A DNA stretch of 29,222 bases, taken from positions 19,111-48,332 of the forward strand of contig JAAAIG010000140.1 in assembly GCA_015852425.1 (NCBI GenBank), read 5' to 3'. Below, in pieces: positions 10,897-20,484 of the stretch (the first letter of the stretch is position 1; each line of letters starts with the position of its first letter). The notes beneath the pieces were generated by a model. That model saw only the letters and a program-made list of their open reading frames with translations, had not been told where the DNA came from and did no database searches. Made by a program: the position numbers and the translations under genes. The stretch comes from Gryganskiella cystojenkinii (lineage: Eukaryota > Mortierellomycota > Mortierellomycetes > Mortierellales > Mortierellaceae).

Positions 10897-12613
10897 ATGG
10901 ACCCATTCAACCCAGTGTCGATTCACTCGGACGACACTATTTACAGTGCCGACAGCATCGAGTTTTGTCCCTTTGAAAGCCACGCGCACCTCTTGGCCTG
11001 TGGAACCTATCAACTCGCCAAGGACGAGACCGAGGACGGAACGACTGTCGAGGAGGTCAAGGAGGACGAAGAGGAAACGGAGGACGAGGATCAGAAAGAT
11101 GACGATGAAGATACCGATGACGACGATGGCCATATGGAGACAACCAAGGCTATGCTCCGACTTGGACGCTTGCTGGTCTATGATGTCAGCGGTCAGGACG
11201 ACGAATCAAGAAAGCTGTGAGTGTTATGTTACTGGGCCAAGGGCTTTGATTCTATGTATGCCCAGTCGGTTGCAAGTGTAACTACTGACTCTGTTTGTTT
11301 GTAATAATCCTCCTATTCATAGCAAGAACACATCCGTTATCGAAACCGCTGCGATTCTGGATATGAAATGGTAAACCTGATCTCCATGGTCGTTATTATG
11401 CTAATGCAAAGGACAAAGAACGTAGATCTCCAACATTTTTTTTTTCCAAATATCGCATAATAGGTCCCACAAACTCATCAACGGGAACCCAACCCTCGGT
11501 GTAGCTGATGCCTCGGGCGACTTGGCACTTTATCAGTTCAAAACTGCAGGAAATGAACTGGAGATTGTCACCAAGTTCCAGACCAACCAAAACAAGAAGC
11601 TGGCTCTGTCACTGGACTGGTCCAACCGTGTGCAAGCAGACGATTGCCCCCAGATCGCCGTCTCGATGAGCTCTGGTGATGTCTCAATCTTGGAACTGAA
11701 CCCGACTTCGTCAACTTTGACCGAGACGCTGAGTTGGCATGCGAGTGATCTGGAGGCTTGGATCGTCGGCTGGAACTACCATGATACCAATGTGCTTTAT
11801 ACGGGCGCGGATGATTGTCGATTGAAAGGATGGGATACCAGAATGGATTGCAGTTATGCGACTTTTACCAGCAGGGCGTAAGTCCATGTTGTCAGATGCG
11901 GAACAAACTTTTAGAACGAAGTTTGAGGTCGACATACTAATGTACTACCATGTTTCCGGATCACCCTAATAGACACCGGATGGGCGTTTGTAGTATTCAA
12001 TCCAACCCCCACGACGAACACATTCTAGCCACTGGAAGGTACAGGCACTGATCAATCTCTCTTTTAGTACTCTAAGCTCGGCTTCTTTTTGGTTGTACGT
12101 AAGGACACCCTTTGCTAACACCTCTTCCCTCCTTTTTTTTTCTTAGTTACGACGAAAGCGTGCTGATCTGGGATACCCGGTCGATGCGTAACCCATTATC
12201 GACCACTGAGACTGGATGTGGAGTCTGGAGAGTAAAATGGCACCCGACTCGGAAGGACGTTCTGTTGACGGGATCGATGAACAATGGATTCCATGTCATT
12301 GACTATGACGAAACCTGGTCTGGGACGATCAACAACAGTTTTATGGAACACAAGAGTCTGGCTTATGGAGTCGATTGGTCCTATGAGAAGCCTCCAACAA
12401 GCGAGGACATGCCACTGGTCGTGAGCTGTTCTTTCTATGATCATTTGATCCACATGTGGTAAGCCTTCCTGGTTCATTCCTCTATTTGATTATAATATTT
12501 TGTCCGCTTGAGTCTTTCCATGTTAGAAAGAGAACAAAAACTGACTTTTTATATGTTTTTTTCCTTTGAATAGGCGACCAAGGAACTTTCTGTCCTCAGC
12601 GTACTCTGTGTAA
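10897..12613 (+). CDS. DPH7: Diphthine methyltransferase (diphthine methyl-esterase) DPH7, WD-repeat protein, six exons
   Basis: DPH7 removes the methyl ester from methylated diphthine on elongation factor 2, allowing the final amidation step of diphthamide synthesis in the cytosol. Exons 10897-11216, 11323-11370, 11464-11877, 11973-12038, 12147-12458 and 12574-12613 give 399 residues. Every intron is phase 2 and 93-115 bases long. The N-terminal block with SADSIEFCP and LACGTYQL is the DPH7 signature. The WD-repeat blades include SYDESVLIWDTRSM, then GVWRVKWHP and a following GFHVIDYDE block, and the protein ends on an IHMWRP blade. A very acidic insert of about 40 residues (roughly residues 45-85) breaks the first blade and is probably a surface loop. 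The ATG at 10897 sits in ACCATGG. In-frame upstream codons (from 10822) are hydrophobic and T-rich, and I read them as leader. Confidence 0.93.
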
Positions 12614-12819
12614 AAAAATAAAAATAAAAAATTGTCAAAAACGCCACCAAAAGTGATGTCTTTTTTCTCGGCAGTTTTTCTCTTTTGGTTTTATTCTCAC
12701 ATTACTCCAATCCATCGCATAATCGCATTCATTTTTCACCTTGTGATTCGCCGATTCTTCCAATTCGTGCGGACGCACAAACAGCCTTTTCGACAGGAAC
12801 ACTGACTCGCCACTACAAC

Positions 12820-13128
12820 ATGGAAATCGATCCACCAGATAACTCTACTTGTAAGGAACCACATCAGTCCGACAACCAACACACCTCGTCTTCTTTCTCC
12901 CAAGACTCGCCGCCCTCGGACTCAACACAGACTTCGATCCAAGAGCTCGAGGATCTGATACAGTGGCTTGTCGATCAAAAGCAACGGATAGAGACCGAGA
13001 TCCAGGCCCTGCATGCGCATGGTCAAGATACCGAATCCCTGATAAAGTTCTGGCACGTCCTCGTCAAACAGATCAAAAGTCTCGAGGTCGATCTTGTGGT
13101 TGAGTCCACAGAAGCCATGTCCATCTAA
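12820..13128 (+). CDS. Small acidic protein with a predicted coiled coil, function unknown
   Basis: This is a single-exon frame of 102 residues starting at ACAACATGG. I do not recognise the family. The first 40 residues are polar and disordered-looking (Ser, Pro, Gln, Asp). Residues from about 41 to 97 form an amphipathic helix pattern (IQELEDLIQWLV, then a break at HAHGQDTESL, then IKFWHVLVKQIKSLEVDL), consistent with a helical hairpin in a small complex subunit. The layout is loosely reminiscent of small kinetochore, DASH or Mediator subunits, but I cannot align it to any of them. It starts 206 bases after the DPH7 stop and converges on prolidase. The frame is open further upstream to 12685, but that part looks like untranslated leader. 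Confidence 0.6.
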   Translation: MEIDPPDNSTCKEPHQSDNQHTSSSFSQDSPPSDSTQTSIQELEDLIQWLVDQKQRIETEIQALHAHGQDTESLIKFWHVLVKQIKSLEVDLVVESTEAMSI

Positions 13129-13356
13129 ATTTTCAAAAAAAACAATACCCATATCAATTGTACAATAGTAAAATGATCCAACAATATAGAGGATGAACGA
13201 AATAATAACGGGTAGTTTGTGATGTTTATGGCTGTTTTTTTTTTCAAAGGCTTTCTACTTTTTGAAGGAGGTACTATACAATAATGACGATGAGGAAAAA
13301 ATAGAAAAAGTCTTGAAGGGTAGCAGACCAAGAATCGAAAAAGGTTGCTCGACAAT

Positions 13357-14825
13357 TTAAGCCATGATGGCCTCGATCTCGGCAATCTCCTTGGGAGCGA
13401 TGGTCAAGTTATCGATGCCGGTCTCGGTGATGACGATGCAATCCTCGATACGGACACCGCCAACCTTGGCAAAACGGTCAACAACATCCCAGTTCATGTA
13501 CTTGGCAATCTCGGCATTCTTGCGAGCACCGTTCAAGATGAACTCGACAAAGTAAACACCGGGCTCGACAGTCACAACAAATCCAGCCTCGAGAACACGG
13601 CGCATACGCAAGTACTGGAGTCCAGGAGCCTGAATACGCTCAACGCCCTTGGGGTAACCACCGACATCATGGACATCCAATCCGATCATGTGGCCCAAAC
13701 CGTGGGGGAAGAAGTAACCATCGACATGCTTGCTCAACATCTCCTCGACCGAGTACTCGGCCTTGAGGACACCAGCGGCCTGGAGACCCTCAACTGCGAC
13801 CTTGGATGCCAATCTGTGCATATCCTCCCACTGAACACCGGGCTTCAAGGCAGCGATAACAGCCTTTTGCATTTTCAAGACAATCTCGTAAACAGTCTTG
13901 GCATCACCAGCATACTTGCCGTTCAAGGGGAAAGTACGGGTGATATCCGAGGCGTAACAACCCTGCTCGGCACCGGCATCGACCAAGCACAACTGGTCGT
14001 GGTTTCCGTTGAAGGACGAAGAGTTGCGACCGTAGTGGAGCGTGGCCGCGTTGGCACCGACACCGACAATGGGCTCGTAGGCCTGAGCACGGGCACCGAA
14101 ACGGGCTGTCTCGTATCTGAACAAAGCATCGAGCTCAATCTCGGACGAGGACTTCTTGGCGGCCTTCATAAGGGCAACGTGGGCATTGGAGGAAATGTGG
14201 TTGATCTTGCGCATGGCCTCAATCTCGTAAGCAGACTTGTACATACGAGCAGTGGTGATAGCATCCTTGAGAACCTCGGTGTTGATCTGGAGAGTAGTCT
14301 CCTTGGGGGCATCCTCAGCACGGAGGACATAAAGGGTCGAGGCACCAGACTCGGCAATGACGGCCAGGAGCTCGGTCGACCAACGGATCTGGTCAGCCTC
14401 GTACTTGGTGTGCAACTCGGCCTCGGTGGGAGGCATACCCATCCAGACGATGTGATCCTCGGGCAACTTGTAAGGAAGAAGGGTCATCTGCTGGGTCTTG
14501 ATGTTGAAAACGACATGGGCATCGTGCTCAGCGAATCCGGTCAAGTAGTAAAAGTTGGACTCTTGTCTGAAAGTGAGCTCCTAATAACATCGATAAACAC
14601 GCAAGTTTTGCCTACTTTGTTAGAGAACAGAACAACTAGAAAGATAGAAAAAGCAAAAAAAGAAGAAAAGGGTATTATGCGGCATGGTGTTTTCGCACTT
14701 ACGACGTCAGTGTCGTGTCTCTCCTTGAGAACATCACCCTTGAGGTAGACGAGACCCTCAGTGAGGCCGAGGTTCTTGGCAACCTTGGCCCAGTGCTGCT
14801 TGGCGGGGTACTTTGTGAAGGTCAT
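13357..14825 (-). CDS. PEPD: Xaa-Pro dipeptidase (prolidase, peptidase family M24B), two exons
   Basis: Prolidase cleaves dipeptides with C-terminal proline or hydroxyproline in the cytosol, releasing proline for recycling. Minus-strand exons 14703-14825 and 13357-14580 give 448 residues. The N-terminal non-catalytic domain includes FRQESNFYYLTGF. The pita-bread catalytic domain supplies all five dinuclear metal ligands: Asp242 (in LVDAGAE), Asp253 (in SDITRTFP), His338 (in HGLGHMIGLDVHD), Glu380 (in VTVEPGVYF) and Glu420 (in RIEDCIVIT). The 122-base intron begins with GTAAGT. The acceptor at 14581-14582 joins V to ELTFRQES in frame, whereas a second AG 14 bases further on would shift the frame. 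Codon use is strongly biased to C in third position, which leaves a long antisense open frame. This bias fits strong expression. Confidence 0.95.
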
Positions 14826-15703
14826 GTTGAATATAAGTGTCTAACAAGAGGGAAATGGGAACGGGATGGCAGCCCATTGGTCAATGAGCGAGAGGTTCTT
14901 TTTTTGCATGTATTCTTCTGTGGTAGCTTCTTCCATGGTAATGGTCCCAGGTTGTACATGTCGTATTAGTACCTGTGTAAAAAAGGGTGATGTGGAATGA
15001 AGAGAAAAGGAGGGGGAACAAGAACCTATGACACACCGTGGGAGACTTAAAAAGAAGGGAATCGAACCAGAAATAAGCCACCATAAATGGGCCAAAGTCT
15101 AATATTCTCCGTTGAGTGCGTAGGTCTCGAATCTCTCTCTCCTCGCTCAAACAGGCCGGCTTTCCACTGGGCGGACTCAAACAAGGGTCGATCAGGTCCA
15201 GTCTAGGTCGAGATAACAAGTAAATTGTAACCAAATAAGGTCCGGACAAACAATCCGGGGTTCCGGACTCTATGATTTGCCTCGACTCTTTTTGTTCGTT
15301 TTGTTCCTTTGCAATATGCAACAAACGATTCATCGTTGTTCCATCCTTCTTGATCTAAGGCGCCACCATGACGCTTGCTTTCTTTTCATCAGAGACTAGC
15401 TCCAGCTTAGCGTGAGTTTCCCCAAGTAGTTTCTGGCACGTCGAGGCTTCTTTTCCAGGAACAACAATATTTCGCAGATCATCACGTTTTCTTTCAGTTG
15501 ATTGAGCTGGGTTTTTTTGTTTTCGTTTATCATTAGTGGGTTTCATTACTTCAAGCGGTCATTATCTATGGTATAGGGATGCTATGATACAGTGGGATTT
15601 TGTGTTTCTTGTTGGCGAAACGAAAGGTATATACAATGGAATGTTGGAGAAAATGCCAACTGTGCAAAAGGGTATGTACAAAGAAGAAGACGAAATGCCT
15701 TTT
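14826..15703. other. Spacer holding the prolidase 5' region and the 3' end of the next gene
   Basis: These 878 bases lie upstream of prolidase and downstream of the Ser/Gln-rich gene, both on the minus strand. The part nearest prolidase is T/C-rich on the coding strand, like a fungal leader. No TATA box is convincing. A 63-codon minus-strand frame (15355-15546) is the only coding-like signal and is listed separately. A B-box-like GGTTCGATTCC on the minus strand near 15057-15070 does not fold as a tRNA. Confidence 0.5.
15355..15546 (-). other. Possible small ORF of 63 residues, unproven
   Basis: The minus-strand frame starts MKPTNDKRKQ and ends KKASVMVAP. It is charge-rich and its composition is more protein-like than that of neighbouring chance frames, but I recognise no family and see no splice or leader support. 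It could be a micropeptide, a leftover of a degraded gene, or chance. Confidence 0.15.
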
Positions 15704-17080
15704 TCACAAAGCTTTTTTGTTCTTCTTCAAGCCAAGACGCTCTCCAAGTGTCTTGGACTTGGTTTTATGGCGAGGCTCGTAGTCAGTGAGGGACCAGACC
15801 TCTTCTTGACTGGACCGAGGGGTGCCAATTTGCTGCTGTTGTTGCAGTTGCTGTTGCCCGAGAAGCTCACGTTTATGTTGATGTGGGTGCATGATCTTGT
15901 GCATAAGAGGGTGTTTGTGGTGAGTGGGAATGACGGAGGGCAAAGAATCTGCAAAGGCGGCGGTATTGGGGACAAGGGCTGTGGCCGAGACTTTTTGTTG
16001 CGTGTTGAACGCAAAATCGCCCAAAGTCGATCCGTGGATATGACGACTGCTACCAACTGGGCTCGAGGGACGGGACGCAGTCGAAGCGTGACGATGAGGA
16101 TGGAACAGAGCAGCGATTCGGGAGGAAGTCGATTTTTTGGTTTCTCGACTCTCATTGCTGTCGATACTACAGATACTGGATCGACAAGAGTTGGATCGAG
16201 ACGAGGCAGGGGATCCACCACAGTCACTCAGGCTCATGTTGTCACTGCTGGCGTTGCTGACAGTGCTGTTGGTGCCGGTGCTGCGGTAACCCTTGTTGGT
16301 ATTGTAGTAGTGCTGTTGCTGGTAGGCGGCCTCCTCTTGACGCATCATAGAAAGGATCGAATGTTTGTCGAAAAACTCGGTACGGGTAGGGGATTCGACC
16401 AGTGGCTGTGTCGGGTCGATCATGACGGAATAGCTGCGGTCCGCGTGCTGTTGCTGTTGTTGGATTTGCTGCGCGAGTGCTGCGCTTCGTCCGAGAATCA
16501 TGACTTGTTCGTCAAAAGTAACCTTTTTGTTGCTGCTGTTACTGCTGGATCGACTGGAACGAGAGGAGGCGGTTTTGCTGGAAGAGGAGGGCAAGGGGAT
16601 CATTGCCTCGGGGTGATGATCGCCATCCAAGAGATCTGGATCAATGTTCATGGTCAAGAAGAGAGCTCCGGGCAAGAAACTATCCCAGGCCAACCAAACC
16701 ATTGGACCAAGGGATTGGATCCATTCCAGGCTTTGAGCCGTGAACATCATCGCCATCGATTGCGAAAGAGTCCAGACTGCAGAGAAAATGTAGAGGGTGG
16801 CGGCCTGCGAGGCTGCGGTCGAATATTGGAGGAGCATAAGAGCCAAAGGATGACCATTCATCCAATTCAACCAACGACCGTAGCATTGGCAGTCGCCCTC
16901 TTTGAGGCTGTCGTTGTGGTTGCTGTTGTTGTCGTCAATGCTGCTTTTGCAGGAGGAGGTGTAGCTGTCACTTCGAAGGGTCAAGAGGATAGAAGAGGAA
17001 GTGGAACAGGCTGTTTTTGAGTGGGTGGTGGTGGTTGTCGTGGCCACAGAGACTGTGGTGGCACTCGACAAGAGGGACAT
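15704..17080 (-). CDS. Unrecognised Ser/Gln-rich protein with a hydrophobic segment and a KVTF (RVxF-type) motif
   Basis: This is a single-exon frame of 458 residues. I start it at 17080 (MSLLSSATT); an in-frame ATG at 17143 would add 21 residues. I do not recognise the family. Residues 1-60 are Ser/Thr/Asn-rich. Residues about 75-143 form one long hydrophobic, Trp- and Met-rich region (for example ALMLLQYSTAASQAATLYIF, later MVWLAWDSFLPGALFL) that could be two or three membrane helices. Residues 165-185 are poly-Ser, followed by KKVTFDEQV (185-193), whose KVTF fits the protein phosphatase 1 docking consensus. Gln runs occur near 204-211 and 409-417. Further Ser-rich, probably phosphorylated, stretches and a basic tail (LGERLGLKKNKKAL) follow. 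A long antisense frame overlaps it, but its poly-Leu runs are shadows of the Gln codons. Confidence 0.72.
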   Translation of the reverse strand: MSLLSSATTVSVATTTTTTHSKTACSTSSSILLTLRSDSYTSSCKSSIDDNNSNHNDSLKEGDCQCYGRWLNWMNGHPLALMLLQYSTAASQAATLYIFSAVWTLSQSMAMMFTAQSLEWIQSLGPMVWLAWDSFLPGALFLTMNIDPDLLDGDHHPEAMIPLPSSSSKTASSRSSRSSSNSSNKKVTFDEQVMILGRSAALAQQIQQQQQHADRSYSVMIDPTQPLVESPTRTEFFDKHSILSMMRQEEAAYQQQHYYNTNKGYRSTGTNSTVSNASSDNMSLSDCGGSPASSRSNSCRSSICSIDSNESRETKKSTSSRIAALFHPHRHASTASRPSSPVGSSRHIHGSTLGDFAFNTQQKVSATALVPNTAAFADSLPSVIPTHHKHPLMHKIMHPHQHKRELLGQQQLQQQQQIGTPRSSQEEVWSLTDYEPRHKTKSKTLGERLGLKKNKKAL

Positions 17081-18403
17081 TGTGATAAAGAATGATTTGG
17101 GCGTGAGGGTGGAATGTTGGGCAATTGATGTGTACGCGCACACGAGAGAGAAACAATAAAGAAAAGTTGCGCTGAGAGAAGAAAGAGAAAAAAAAAAAAA
17201 GCGTGGAGGGTTGGTGGCTAGGGGTGTTGCTTATATGTTTTTTGATGTATTTGTAAGAATGAAACAAAGACGGTATATTACAAAGACTTGTGTGTGATCG
17301 GGTGAATCGGAGAAGAGAGATGAAGAAAACAGAAACGAGGAGGGATTGCGTCGTCCCCTGGTTCTTTATAAGCGGGATCTTCGATCCGCGGGATGCTTTT
17401 TTTTTCTGCTTTGCTTTGCCATTTTCGACAGTCGACAAAACACAAACAAAGAATGCTGTTGCCAAGGAAGAACTCTTGAGCCGTGCGCATGTTGAAAATT
17501 TCTATTTTGTAAAAAAAAAAAATCTTTTGGCTTTCCGACTCCCTGATTGAATAACAGGAATGAACGAAATAAAAAGAAGGCACAGGGGGAAAAAAATACC
17601 CGTTTTGGGCCAACTTTTTTGTGTTGTTTTCCTGTTTGCTTTTGTTTGTATTCATTCTTGTTTGCTCGATTGATGCTGCTCTTTCGTCCAGACACTGAAC
17701 ACTGTTTGTTCACTCTCTCGCTTTTTCTGTGTTCTCCTTAAATGAAGATGCCGCTGTCAAAGAAAGGAAATTAAATTTTCTGTTCTCTTTCGGAGGTCAT
17801 TCAAATCATTTTTTTTTGTCGTCATTCTCATCGGACACGCACTGCTCTCTTTTCGATCCCTCGGGATGTTTTCGGGTTCTACCGATATTTCCAATTCCCT
17901 GTTTGCCCTGTTGCCTGCTGTTTGCTACTACACCTTCATCTTCGTTTCAACGACTCCGGTCAAAGCCGATCACATAAAGCCAAATAAAAATCATGGAAGT
18001 CGATTTTCTGCGGCTCTCCTTCGCTCTTCCATATATTCTTTAGCCAAGCCCAATAAAAAAAAATTACAGTAGAAAAAAGTAACGATGACGACCTTTTGGG
18101 CTGTTGCGAGGGAAATAAGAAACTACATAATCTCGCATGCAGCGGCGCACATGGACTCCCGCACACCTTGAAAATCTCACTCGCTTTTCCTGGTAACAAA
18201 TGGAAAACGTGCCACATTTTTTTTTTTTTTTTTTTTTTGAGGCAAATACGTTGAATATTCTTGAGTTGTTACTGCTGGGCATCATTGCTAATTGCTCTTT
18301 TCGACATACTTGTTTGTGAGAAGACATGAGGGGGGCGCGGTACGACTAAGAAAAGGTGGCTACATAAAAAAAGGGGGGAGGGCGGTGATGCTTGTCGTGG
18401 ACA
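17081..18403. other. Long intergenic region, no gene recognised
   Basis: About 1.3 kb separates the start of the Ser/Gln-rich gene from the stop of the nucleotidyltransferase; both are on the minus strand. It must hold the former's promoter and the latter's upstream neighbour boundary. It is rich in homopolymer tracts, including a 22-base T run at 18217-18238 and several A or T runs of 8-12. A small hairpin (arms 17372-17379 and 17383-17389, with one bulged G) is followed by nine T at 17397-17405. Short frames here are low-complexity and not coding-like. Confidence 0.5.
18217..18238 (+). repeat. Homopolymer T tract, 22 bases
   Basis: An uninterrupted run of T, read directly. Such tracts are typical of fungal intergenic DNA and are prone to length error in assemblies. 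Confidence 0.9.
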
Positions 18404-20290
18404 TCACTGGCCAAAAGCAGCGTCGACGTCTCCGTCCTCTAGAGCACCATGAACAGTCTGGAAGACCTGTAAAATCTCGTTCCATCGTACCCTGCTGACG
18501 TTGGCGGCAACATTCCAAGCTCGAGAAAAAGGGTCCATTATAGACACTGGCGCATCTAAAAGCTTTTGTTCCTGCACCTTATCTTCTGCATAGGAGACGT
18601 CCCGAACCTGAACTGCGCCCACACGGACGTTGATTTCCATTTCGAGACTGTGGCAAAAGCCGTAGTACCAGCACAAGTCGATCAAGAGCTGCGCCCTCCT
18701 GGTCTCGTTCTTGTCCCCAGAGTTTCTACCATAGTGCGAGGGTAGGGCAAAGGTGCAGTCCCAACCCTCTACTATGGCCTTCGCCGGCGGTTTGGCTCCA
18801 TTGATTGTGTCTTGACCTCCGAGATGCTGTAGGGACGGAAAGATCGGGGGCTCCGTGTTCTGGAGAAACGAAACCAACATCAAGGCCAGAGCATAGGACG
18901 ACAGGTACCCATGATTGGAACGTAGGATCCCATGATGTTTTGCTACACGACGGAGCGCAAACCAGAGTGGCATGAAACGGTTATCGATCCGGCGGTAGGC
19001 ATCCAGGAGCTTTGCATGCTGGACCGCCATCGGTTGTTGGAGAGTCATATCGCATTTGAAGTGTGTCATGGGATCGACGAAAGTGACGATCGGCACTCGA
19101 GCATTCCGTAATTCTAAACTGATCTTAAAGCCCTGTCTTCGCAGAACCGAAGACACATTTTGGAGACTGAGGACCTTGGCTGCCCGACCGAGGACTGTGA
19201 AGTCGGCATCACTGTCATTGTCGCTCAGACCCGAGGCATAAGAGCCATACATGACTACCTTGATTTTGTCTCCAAAGGCAAGCTGGAGATGATTATTAAT
19301 CCGCGACCAGAGGCCCGAGACTTTCTGCTGTCTTTCCTCTGCAGTTGCCATGGCCTGATCCGCAAAACTGTCGATGGCGGCATCAAGTACTCGCCAATTC
19401 GCTTTGATTTTCGCATCTCGGACACCCTGTTCTTTCGTCCATATCTTGGCGCGCTCTTCTTGGTCCATCTGAGGTATCACCTTTTGCTGATGCTGTTCCT
19501 GGTCTTGTCCTTCTTGTTCCTGCTGCTGCTGCTGCTGCTGCTGCTCATTCTTTTGATGGTCCACGATCCTGGGCAAGGTGACCAGGCTTTTGACCAGGTC
19601 CCGATTTTCCACTGTGTAGGACTGCGTGTAATAGGCAATCCCTCGGAGTTGATTCTCATAGACCTGTGCGAATTGGTCTCCAAGGAACCCAGGGATTTCA
19701 AAGTCTTTCAAAAGCTGGCAGATCAATACCGAGATATCGTCCTTGAAGGCGGCTGGGACAAGTTCCATATAATTGATCACGAACTGGTTCTTATCCGCTG
19801 AGGTCAGCGTCGGAAGGACTATCGCATCTGTAGACATGGTGTAACCCTTGTAGTCGTATTGCGACAAGATGCCGGTAAAACGCCACGGTGTTTCTTCGAA
19901 AACAAGCTCTCCGGGGAGGAGCTGAGGTGGATGGATACGGCAGAGAAATTCCCGGATACCTATACCGTCGTCGTCTATACCGGCCGACTTTATATATTTT
20001 CGACAGGGACAGGTCATGACTTCAGCATGCCTGTAAAAGACTGAGGAAGCATGGAGGAATGCATCTGCTATCAATCTCAATGGCACGATGCTGCCGCCGC
20101 CGTATTCAACAGTCAATTCAAAGACGACGACCTCATAATAGAACTGGAGGAATGAGAATTTCTCTTTAAATTTGGTCATGGGAAACGAATGCGAGGGAGC
20201 GAGTAGAGGTGGGTTGCATGTGAAGACGAAGAAGAGAAAATAAGTCGTTGGAGGAACAGAGCTCTCTACCTCGGAAGAGCCGTGCGCCAT
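18404..20290 (-). CDS. Cid1-type terminal nucleotidyltransferase (poly(A)/poly(U) polymerase family)
   Basis: The frame is one exon of up to 628 residues. Residues 340-480 hold the DNA-polymerase-beta-like nucleotidyltransferase core. VVMYGSYASGL gives the GS motif (349-350), DSDADF gives the first two catalytic aspartates (Asp361, Asp363), and FKCDMTL gives the third (Asp414). The central helical domain follows (NHGYLSSYALALMLVSFLQ, 459-477), then a PAP-associated block around LLIDLCWYYGF (535-545). Such enzymes add A or U to RNA 3' ends and control mRNA or small-RNA turnover. Whether this one prefers ATP or UTP cannot be read here. Residues about 249-268 are a Gln/Glu tract. The N-terminal 150 residues match nothing I know. 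A TATATAAAG on the coding strand (about 19988-19998) lies some 150 bases before the next in-frame ATG at 19837, so a shorter 477-residue protein starting MSTDAIVLP is equally possible. An intron in the first 300 bases is also possible. Confidence 0.85.
   Translation of the reverse strand: MAHGSSEVESSVPPTTYFLFFVFTCNPPLLAPSHSFPMTKFKEKFSFLQFYYEVVVFELTVEYGGGSIVPLRLIADAFLHASSVFYRHAEVMTCPCRKYIKSAGIDDDGIGIREFLCRIHPPQLLPGELVFEETPWRFTGILSQYDYKGYTMSTDAIVLPTLTSADKNQFVINYMELVPAAFKDDISVLICQLLKDFEIPGFLGDQFAQVYENQLRGIAYYTQSYTVENRDLVKSLVTLPRIVDHQKNEQQQQQQQQEQEGQDQEQHQQKVIPQMDQEERAKIWTKEQGVRDAKIKANWRVLDAAIDSFADQAMATAEERQQKVSGLWSRINNHLQLAFGDKIKVVMYGSYASGLSDNDSDADFTVLGRAAKVLSLQNVSSVLRRQGFKISLELRNARVPIVTFVDPMTHFKCDMTLQQPMAVQHAKLLDAYRRIDNRFMPLWFALRRVAKHHGILRSNHGYLSSYALALMLVSFLQNTEPPIFPSLQHLGGQDTINGAKPPAKAIVEGWDCTFALPSHYGRNSGDKNETRRAQLLIDLCWYYGFCHSLEMEINVRVGAVQVRDVSYAEDKVQEQKLLDAPVSIMDPFSRAWNVAANVSRVRWNEILQVFQTVHGALEDGDVDAAFGQ
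19520..19543 (-). repeat. CAG trinucleotide repeat (eight units) coding for glutamine
   Basis: Eight CTG units on the plus strand encode a pure CAG Gln run within the linker before the catalytic domain of the nucleotidyltransferase. Length changes of whole units would keep frame. Confidence 0.85.
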
Positions 20291-20484
20291 TGTGACACCT
20301 CTTCTTTGTTGTTGCGCTTTCTCTACACAGCAATCGATTCAGGCGTGAAGCGTTGTTGCACTACATTGGGGGTCGTTCCAGATCTGAAGGGTGCTACCCT
20401 AGGTCGCTGTGGAGCAGCAAATGATGTGGAAGAAGCAGTCCGTCATCGCCGTCGCCAGCTTCTTTCTATTTTATTTTTGATAAT

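Noticed and set aside
13345..14748. 467-codon plus-strand open frame opposite prolidase
   Set aside because: It is antisense to a gene with all catalytic residues intact, and arises from its strong third-position C bias. The product resembles no family.
15057..15070. B-box-like GGTTCGATTCC on the minus strand, suggesting a tRNA
   Set aside because: The T stem would pair only two of five bases, and no acceptor stem, D arm or anticodon arm can be formed around it.
15536..17020. 494-codon plus-strand open frame opposite the Ser/Gln-rich gene
   Set aside because: Its poly-Leu and Val/Ala runs are reverse complements of Gln and Ser codon runs. The minus frame has the composition typical of fungal disordered proteins.
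17278..18327. Short frames in the 1.3-kb spacer (60-125 codons)
   Set aside because: They are dominated by Phe, Lys, Arg and Ser from homopolymer tracts, overlap each other on both strands and show no domain.
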